Of a stretch of 64,000 nt of DNA, positions 58,814 to 64,000 are shown piece by piece. How positions within the stretch are numbered: the first letter of the stretch is position 1; each line of letters starts with the position of its first letter. The notes under the pieces are model-generated. The model saw only the letters and a program-made list of their open reading frames with translations. It ran no database searches and was not told the origin of the DNA. This stretch comes from Bacteroidales bacterium (GTDB taxonomy: Bacteria; Bacteroidota; Bacteroidia; Bacteroidales; F082). Location: positions 110,778 to 174,777 of the forward strand of contig JAKSMU010000007.1 of assembly GCA_024400455.1 (NCBI GenBank). Direction: 5' to 3'. Made by a program: the position numbers and the translations under genes.

Positions 58814-58986
58814 GACAATTTGACTTTTGGACATTTAGACATTTAGACATTTAGACTTTTGGACATTTAGACAATTTGACATTTAGATATTTGGACTTGC
58901 AGACAATAAAATTGCGAGATACTTAGCTCACTGAGCTTGTCGAAGTGGCGGCTTTATTGCTTGACTTTTGGACTTATTGACATTTT
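58814..58986. repeat. Period-8 tandem array, interrupted by a REP-like insertion
   Basis: Twelve 8-base units, each beginning GAC or GAT, run without a phase break from 58814 to 58909 (unit consensus GACATTTA). Three more units with the same period lie at 58963-58986. The 53 bases between hold the REP-like element. The array fills the divergent space between the YgiQ gene and the 59056 gene. Confidence 0.85.
58929..58947. repeat. REP-like element, copy 2
   Basis: CACTGAGCTTGTCGAAGTG shares the core TGAGCTTGTCGAAG with 46831-46853; the outer arms CACT/AGTG differ from those of copy 1 but are again complementary. Confidence 0.7.
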
Positions 58987-59012
58987 TTTTGCCTTTCGTA
59001 TGTTTTTTCCTC

Positions 59013-59020
59013 TATCTTTG
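59013..59020 (+). promoter_or_regulatory. -7 promoter box of the 59056 secreted-protein gene
   Basis: TATCTTTG matches TAnnTTTG, 35 bases before the ATG. Confidence 0.65.
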
Positions 59021-59055
59021 TCGCGGAATTAATTACTCACTAAATACTTTGCATT

Positions 59056-60564
59056 ATGAAAAAGACATTAGCTTTTCTTTTGGCCTTTGTCCTGTGCGGA
59101 GTGCTTCAGGCCCAGACTCCGCCTATCTCGCATCTCGACATTAACAACATTCGGGCTACCATTTTGGGCAATGGCTCTATTATGCCGCCTTCGGAATGGT
59201 CTTACCAATCGGGCCAACCCAACCCTTGTCCGTGGTATGAAGTGCCGCAAGGCAGCGGCTGCCAGACATTTACTCAATTCTCGTTTTGGTTTGGCGCAGT
59301 GGATATTGCCAATCAACTTCATCTTTCGGGAACGTATTACAATAATATGGGTAGGGATTTTGTGATGGGGCCTTTGAGACAGGATTATGGCACAAACGAC
59401 CTTATGACCCAAATGAAATACATGCGCATTTGGAACTTGACGCGAACCGAAATCGAACAGTTCATCGCTCATCATGGCGATAGTGGTTACGAGATTCCCA
59501 AGGACATTCTCGAATGGCCGGCTCATGGCGATGAAGGCTTTGCCCCAAATCTGGCGCCTTTTGTCGATGTCAACGGCGACGGACGTTATGTGCCTGCCGA
59601 TGGCGACTATCCCGACATCAAGGGCGACCAGTGCCTGTTTTTCATTTTCAACGATGCGTGTCAGCATACGGAAACCTGCGGTCAGAGTATTGGCCTTGAA
59701 GTCCATGCCATGGTGTATGCCTTCGATGCTCCCGAAGATGAAGCCATCAATAACACCATCTTCTTCAACTACAAGTGTTTCAACAGGCGCGCATATGAAT
59801 ATTCATGGTGCTATGCCGGTTTGTTTGCCGATTTTGATATTGGTGATGGTTATGACGACTTTATAGGTTGCGATGTGCAACGCGGTTCGTTCTATGGCTA
59901 TAACGCTACTCCTACGGATGGTGAAGGCCAGCCTTTTGCATATGGTAGTAATCCTCCCGTGCAGGTTGTAACGGTGCTGGCAGGTCCGCGCGTGGAAGCC
60001 GATGGCCGCGATAATCCTGCTTTCGATGGCGTTGGCGAACATCTTTTCAACGAGGAGTTTCCTAACGACAAGTTCGCCTATAATGGTATCAATTTCGGCA
60101 ATGGCATTGCCGATGACGAGCGTCTGGGGCTGTGCAATTTCTGCTATCAAGCACAATATAATGAGCATTTTCCCAAATATGTCAATGATTATTATAACAT
60201 GATGCGCATGAGGGGCGGTGATGGTTCAACTGTAGGGTATGGGTGCGATTATTCTGGCCCGGCATGTCATTTCATGTATCCAGGCGATTCGGATCCTGTC
60301 AATTTTGGCACGGACGGTGTTGCCCCTCAAGACGGTTTCAACACTGAAGGTAAATATTGGACTGAAGAATATTGCGATAAAGATCCAGATGACCGTCGTG
60401 GCGTTGGATCAATGGGACCTTTCAATTTGGGTTATCAGGAAATGCAGGAAATCGATTTCGCACTCACCACGGTGTGGAAAAACGAAAGCCAGTCGGCTAT
60501 GGAACGCCGAGGCGAATTCATCGACCATGTCAGGGAGTTTTTCTTCAATGGCCTGAAGAAGTAA
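59056..60564 (+). CDS. Large secreted protein of unknown function (Bacteroidota type)
   Basis: 502 residues. Signal peptide (MKKTLAFLLAFVLCGVLQAQ), then a body rich in aromatic residues and Cys. The segment DVNGDGRYVPADGDYPDIKGDQCLFFIFND resembles calcium-loop-like stretches in long surface proteins of this phylum. Such proteins usually end in a type IX sorting domain; this one stops at FFFNGLKK without one. It may be truncated or exported only to the periplasm. A second secreted-protein gene starts 39 bases downstream. Confidence 0.75.
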   Translation: MKKTLAFLLAFVLCGVLQAQTPPISHLDINNIRATILGNGSIMPPSEWSYQSGQPNPCPWYEVPQGSGCQTFTQFSFWFGAVDIANQLHLSGTYYNNMGRDFVMGPLRQDYGTNDLMTQMKYMRIWNLTRTEIEQFIAHHGDSGYEIPKDILEWPAHGDEGFAPNLAPFVDVNGDGRYVPADGDYPDIKGDQCLFFIFNDACQHTETCGQSIGLEVHAMVYAFDAPEDEAINNTIFFNYKCFNRRAYEYSWCYAGLFADFDIGDGYDDFIGCDVQRGSFYGYNATPTDGEGQPFAYGSNPPVQVVTVLAGPRVEADGRDNPAFDGVGEHLFNEEFPNDKFAYNGINFGNGIADDERLGLCNFCYQAQYNEHFPKYVNDYYNMMRMRGGDGSTVGYGCDYSGPACHFMYPGDSDPVNFGTDGVAPQDGFNTEGKYWTEEYCDKDPDDRRGVGSMGPFNLGYQEMQEIDFALTTVWKNESQSAMERRGEFIDHVREFFFNGLKK

Positions 60565-60603
60565 TATGAAAGTTTATTGTTTCAAATTCAAAGAATTACA
60601 ACT

Positions 60604-61992
60604 ATGAAAAAGATATATTTCATTATAGCCTTGCTTTTTGCAGGCAATCTTGCCGTGGCGCAGACGAGTGTCTGGCACGGTGGCCGCGAAATGTGAACGC
60701 GCGGCGAAGGAACCGAAGAAAGTCCTTATCTTATTGAAAGTGCCGATCAGCTGGCCATGCTTTCGTATGTGGTCAACAAAGGCTTCAGTACGAAAGATTT
60801 GTATTTTAAACTTACCACAGATATTGACCTCAATGGCAGTGAAGACCAGCGTTGGGATCCTATTGGCTCATTCTATTATTATGAAGATGGTTGCGAAAGG
60901 GAAGATAAAGATGTTGCTTATAGTTATTTCTTGGGCAATTTCGATGGCGGTGATCATGCCATTTCCAATATTTATGTGGACTGCAAGAGTTATGCTGGAC
61001 TGTTTGGCAAAGTGTCTGACACTGTCGTATTGAAAAATATCCGCATTGTCAGTGGTTATATTAAAGGAGAGGTTACGGGCGGCATTGTCGGCTTAGTGTC
61101 TAGTTATTCGCGGGCCTTGATCTCTGATTGCACTAATTATGCTGAAATATACGGAACAGGAATGGCCGGAGGCATTGTCGGTCAAGGAGGCAGTGTGAAA
61201 CGCTGCAACAACAAAGGAAAAGTAACGGCGGAAGATTCCGCAGGCGGTATTGCAGGATCCAATAGCAGAATTGAGCAATCTTATAATACAGGTGATGTGA
61301 TTTCGAAAGGAGCCATTGCAGGAGGCGTCGCTGGCAGCATCATGGGCATAAGAAACATTGAAAACTGCTACAACACCGGTTCTGTTACCGCGTTGGCGGA
61401 AGGAAAAGTTGAAGCAAAAGGTTGTGGCGGCATTTTGGGCCTAGGGTACAGTACTTTGGATGGCATTAATCTCCACAATTGCTACAATGTTGGCGACATT
61501 GACGGACTGGATGGCTTTACGGGCAGTGTTGTCGGACAAGGAGTCGGAATGGTTTCTGTAAGTAATTGCTATTATCTGAATACTTGCGGAGCGCAAGGCT
61601 TGGGCGTTGCGATGGATGAAGATGCCATGCGGATTCCCGATTTTGTGGCCACGCTCAACGATAATACCGATGTATGGAATATGGATGAAGAAAACCATAA
61701 CAGCGGTTTCCCAATCCTCATGGGACTTGATATGGCAGTTGACGAAGTGTCGGAAAACGGTTTCGTGGTTTATCCAAATCCTACGCAAGGCACTTTGTGC
61801 ATCGAAGGCGGACACTTCGAAGAAGTCGAAATATTCAATGTGTTTGGCGTGAGAGTCATGCAACGCAATTTGCATGGCTGCGACGGAACGGCAACATTGG
61901 ATGTCAGCATTTTGACCGATGGGCTTTATCTGCTTCGCGTCACCGATGCGCAAAAAACTTATCGCATCTGCCAATTTGTTGTCAGGCATTGA
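60604..61992 (+). pseudogene. T9SS-sorted GLUG-repeat surface protein interrupted by an in-frame TGA
   Basis: The signal peptide (MKKIYFIIALLFAGNLAVAQ) from ATG 60604 and the remaining protein are in one frame, split only by TGA at 60694-60696. Around it the reading is GREM-stop-TRGEGTEESPYLIESADQLA. Related proteins have Trp at that place (WTxGxGT), so TGG changed to TGA is likely. The body has GLUG-like repeats (GGIVGLVSS, GGIVGQGG, GGIAGSNS, GGVAGSIMG). The C-terminus is a type A sorting domain (FVVYPNPTQGTLCIEG ... LYLLRVTDA). If not a sequence error, the surface protein is lost unless readthrough occurs. Confidence 0.8.
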
Positions 61993-61997
61993 AAATA

Positions 61998-62023
61998 GTA
62001 GAGACGTAGCGCGCTACGTCTCT
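61998..62023. repeat. GTAGAGACG-type dispersed palindrome, copy 2
   Basis: GAGACGTAGC and GCTACGTCTC form a palindrome centred on GCGC, just after the 61992 stop. Confidence 0.8.
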
Positions 62024-62039
62024 TTGGAATTATAAAATC

Positions 62040-62065
62040 GGAGACGTAGCACGCTACGTCTCTAC
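62040..62065. repeat. GTAGAGACG-type dispersed palindrome, copy 3
   Basis: A near-identical copy of the element at 61998, in tandem after 16 bases, with one changed central base. Confidence 0.8.
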
Positions 62066-62132
62066 AGAATTAGGACACGGAAAAATGTTTTGCCCGCAAA
62101 ACGAATCCGTGTTCGATTTAATATTATCCGTG

Positions 62133-62678
62133 TTATAGGCTGAAAAACGCCTTCAGCACTTCCCGTGCATCAGCCAGTTTGTCTTCCCAATGTTTCACTG
62201 AGTTTTGTCCGATGACGTCGGTGGCGCATTTCACGGAAACGAAAGGAATGTTCATTTCGTGGCAAACCGTGGCTTCGGCGAAGGCTTCCATATCGACTAC
62301 ATCGCCTTCCAAATCGGCCAATTCGGTGACGAAACTGTCACCCGTGTTGCAGGTCCCGTATTCCTTGACTTTCTCCAAGAACGGCAGACCTTTAATAGGT
62401 TCAAACTGATATTCGCTTTGGATGCAGTCGATGCTGACTTTCCGTAAATCCCTGTCAACAAAACGGTTGCATACGACAATGTCGTCAACATTGTGTTTTA
62501 CGGTTCCGGCCGTGCCGAAATTGATGACCATGTCGGGCTTGATTTCGCAAATGGCTTTGGTGAGATGAAAAGCGGAAAGGGTTTTGCCCACACCGCCCTG
62601 AATGAAATGGATTTCGGCATTTGGAAGCTCAAATTTCACAGCTTCCTGATCGATGGCACAAATGGCTATGATTTTCAT
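62133..62678 (-). CDS. Nucleoside phosphorylase/nucleosidase superfamily protein (MTA/SAH nucleosidase-like)
   Basis: 181 residues, shorter than typical MtnN at about 230. The fold markers are IIAICAIDQEAVKFEL, GGVGKTLSAFHL, VINFGTAGTV, the substrate motif VVDMEAFAEATVC (Met and catalytic-region Glu) and the Asp region SVKCATDVIG. It probably splits an adenine or similar nucleoside, perhaps 5'-methylthioadenosine or S-adenosylhomocysteine. It is monocistronic. Confidence 0.82.
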   Translation of the reverse strand: MKIIAICAIDQEAVKFELPNAEIHFIQGGVGKTLSAFHLTKAICEIKPDMVINFGTAGTVKHNVDDIVVCNRFVDRDLRKVSIDCIQSEYQFEPIKGLPFLEKVKEYGTCNTGDSFVTELADLEGDVVDMEAFAEATVCHEMNIPFVSVKCATDVIGQNSVKHWEDKLADAREVLKAFFSL

Positions 62679-62708
62679 GGATTGTTTGGATTAGATTTAA
62701 TTAAAGCA

Positions 62709-62716
62709 CAAAAGTA
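62709..62716 (-). promoter_or_regulatory. -7 promoter box of the nucleosidase gene (minus strand)
   Basis: Minus-strand TACTTTTG matches TAnnTTTG, 30 bases before the ATG. Confidence 0.65.
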
Positions 62717-62822
62717 CATTTTATTTTGCTACAAAGGGCGGAAATTGGAAAATATTCCGTTTCTTTGCAGCCGCTTTTTGAACTTGAAATTTTTTAATTA
62801 AATATTTAGTAATTAGTTAGAT

Positions 62823-63782
62823 ATGAATAAGTTTTTCAGTACGGTTGCCCAAACATTGGGCACCAAAAAGTTCTGGGTCGAACTCATTATCATGACCTTG
62901 GGCATGCTTTTGACTGCAGCAGCCGTCTATTATTTCCTTGTTCCGAGTAAACTGATCGTGGGAACCATTTCGGGTTTCTCCATTGTGTTGTGCGGCATTT
63001 TTGAGAACTTGGGCATCCATCTTAGCCTTTCTGTCGTCATTATGGTCATCAATGCCATTTTGCTCGTTTTGGCTTATTTCCTTATCGATAAGGAGTTTGG
63101 TGCCAAGACGGTTTATTCGGCCATGATTCTCGGTCCTTTGACCGATTTTTGGGATGCCGTTTTGCCTTGGCAGACTTTTGCAACTCCCAACCCAATCACT
63201 GGTGCTGAATCCGTCATGGGTGACCCTTGGTTCGACCTATGCTGCTTCGTGCTGATGCTGAGTGCGGCTCAAGCCATCATGTTCTCCATCAATGCTTCAA
63301 CAGGTGGCCTCGACATTTTGGCAAAAATCGTGAACAAATACTTGCACTTCGATATTGGCAAATCGGTGAGCATTGCCGGTGCCATCATCTGCCTTTCGGC
63401 TTTCGCCATCAATCCTTTCCGCATGGTCGTCATCGGTTTGATTGGTACCTGGATTAACGGCCTTGTGGTCGACTATTTCACGGCAAGCCTCAACAACCGC
63501 AAGCGCGTCTGTGTCGTTACGAAAGACTACGACCGTGTCCGTCGTTACATTATCGATGACCTGAAACGCGGCTGCACGCTTTACGAAGTGATTGGCGGTT
63601 ACACCAACGAAAAATCCATCGAATTGGAAGCCCTTTTGACCAAAGACGAATTTTCATCCTTGATGGAATTCCTGAACAAGAACGAAATCAACGCTTTCAC
63701 CACGGCAGGCAATGTGAGCGAAGTTTACGGCCTTTGGGCAAAAGACAGGAAGAAATCGAAAAAGCATGCCGAAACACGATAA
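62823..63782 (+). CDS. YitT family membrane protein (DUF161 with C-terminal DUF2179)
   Basis: 319 residues. Five to six helices form the YitT/DUF161 region (YYFLVPSKLIVGTISGFSIVL, INASTGGLDILAKIVNKY), and a cytoplasmic DUF2179 domain follows (YIIDDLKRGCTLYEVIGGYTNEKSIELEALL). The function is unknown; a transporter or sensor role is often suggested. A weak -7-like TTTCTTTG near 62758 is the only promoter candidate. A strong terminator follows. Confidence 0.9.
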   Translation: MNKFFSTVAQTLGTKKFWVELIIMTLGMLLTAAAVYYFLVPSKLIVGTISGFSIVLCGIFENLGIHLSLSVVIMVINAILLVLAYFLIDKEFGAKTVYSAMILGPLTDFWDAVLPWQTFATPNPITGAESVMGDPWFDLCCFVLMLSAAQAIMFSINASTGGLDILAKIVNKYLHFDIGKSVSIAGAIICLSAFAINPFRMVVIGLIGTWINGLVVDYFTASLNNRKRVCVVTKDYDRVRRYIIDDLKRGCTLYEVIGGYTNEKSIELEALLTKDEFSSLMEFLNKNEINAFTTAGNVSEVYGLWAKDRKKSKKHAETR

Positions 63783-63805
63783 GTGTCTCAGGTTTTTAAA
63801 GTTGA

Positions 63806-63841
63806 AAAATCACGGTCGGGGTGCTGGCCGTGATTTTTTTA
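63806..63841 (+). terminator. Terminator of the YitT gene
   Basis: Stem AAAAATCACGG(T)C/GGCCGTGATTTTT with a short loop and a T7 run. Confidence 0.9.
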
Positions 63842-63875
63842 TTTCATGGAAAGGCTTTGTTTCAAATGCTTTTCC

Positions 63876-63883
63876 TATTTTTG
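63876..63883 (+). promoter_or_regulatory. -7 promoter box of pepT
   Basis: TATTTTTG matches TAnnTTTG, 23 bases before ATG 63907. Confidence 0.65.
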
Positions 63884-63906
63884 TGCCATGCAAATTCATA
63901 ATCATC

Positions 63907-64000
63907 ATGGAAAAATTATTAGACAAATTCCTGAGATATGTCTCTGTTGAGACGACCTCCGACGAAAACTCCGAAACACAGCCCAGCACCATGCGCCAGT
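63907..64000 (+). CDS. pepT: Peptidase T (tripeptide aminopeptidase), 5' part only
   Basis: Thirty-one codons are inside the window, starting MEKLLDKFLRYVSVETTSD and continuing NSETQPSTMRQ. This matches the characteristic PepT N-terminus (LLxRFLxYVSxxTxS, then P-S-T). PepT is a zinc M20 peptidase that removes the N-terminal residue of tripeptides in the cytoplasm. The metal-binding region lies beyond the window. The promoter at 63876 fits this start. Confidence 0.8.
   Translation, partial: MEKLLDKFLRYVSVETTSDENSETQPSTMRQ

Noticed and set aside
58814..58986. CRISPR array
   Set aside because: Units are 8 bases with no spacers of usual length and no cas genes.
60694..60696. Selenocysteine or recoded TGA in the GLUG protein
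   Set aside because: The expected residue is Trp, no SECIS-like hairpin is evident after the codon, and TGA ends other genes in the window normally.
1..64000. tRNA or rRNA genes
   Set aside because: No cloverleaf-like segment or conserved rRNA stretch was found in the intergenic regions, all of which are under 300 bases.

Overview
The window is chromosomal DNA from a member of the Bacteroidota, most likely an uncultured gut- or rumen-type Bacteroidales. The evidence is about two dozen Bacteroidota-type -7 promoter boxes (TAnnTTTG), two TonB-dependent-receptor-like outer-membrane proteins, a type IX secretion sorting domain, a frdCAB fumarate reductase, a class II lysyl-tRNA synthetase with the C-terminal extension I associate with this phylum, and dispersed palindromes known from this phylum. 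Gene density is high and no gap exceeds 300 bases. There is no rRNA, tRNA, CRISPR array, phage or complete insertion sequence.

Layout. 1-5.7 kb: a four-gene acetylation cassette (LysM protein with a lytic-transglycosylase-like domain lacking its catalytic Glu, two SGNH hydrolases, an MBOAT acyltransferase). 5.8-7.2 kb: an AAA_14/DUF4143 ATPase framed by two copies of a long palindrome. 7.3-10.8 kb: omega-amidase, tadA, dnaK. 10.8-17.5 kb (minus): a six-gene hydrogenase-4/complex-I-like operon whose catalytic subunits have lost the NiFe ligands and most ligands of the proximal Fe-S cluster. 17.6-24.3 kb: yraN, an AGCS symporter, an exosortase-ROK-TSCPD operon, MscS, GtrA, SlyD, rpmB. 24.3-34.9 kb: a TonB receptor, lysS, holB, the yicC-gmk-nadD-yraN operon (this second yraN is frameshifted), a 111-bp MITE-like element and a second receptor-like barrel. 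35-44 kb: lipoproteins, an S37-type peptidase, prfB with its programmed frameshift, a MATE transporter with a fused ATPase-like tail, an NAD synthetase without its glutaminase cysteine, and two divergent outer-membrane barrels. 44-49.5 kb (minus): frdCAB and an ECF sigma/anti-sigma pair. 49.5-64 kb: a second ATPase preceded by tandem dyads, pepP, fusA, a nicotinamidase lipoprotein-permease-recX operon, a YgiQ radical SAM protein, a period-8 repeat array, two secreted proteins (one interrupted by TGA), a nucleosidase, a YitT protein and the start of pepT.

How parts work together. The first cassette probably O-acetylates an envelope glycan, perhaps peptidoglycan. The hydrogenase-like complex keeps the ion-pumping residues of its antiporter-like subunits but cannot bind NiFe, so it is probably an ion-translocating redox or redox-sensing machine of the Ehr type. 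NAD metabolism recurs (nadD, an unusual nadE, an exported nicotinamidase coupled to a permease).

The strongest candidates for something undescribed are: the cofactor-stripped complex at 10.8-17.5 kb; the association of two unrelated ATPase/nuclease-fold genes with their own large palindromic modules (5.8-7.2 kb and 49.6-51.2 kb); the glutaminase-dead NadE; and the nicotinamidase-permease pair. All function statements rest on motif reading without database searches.
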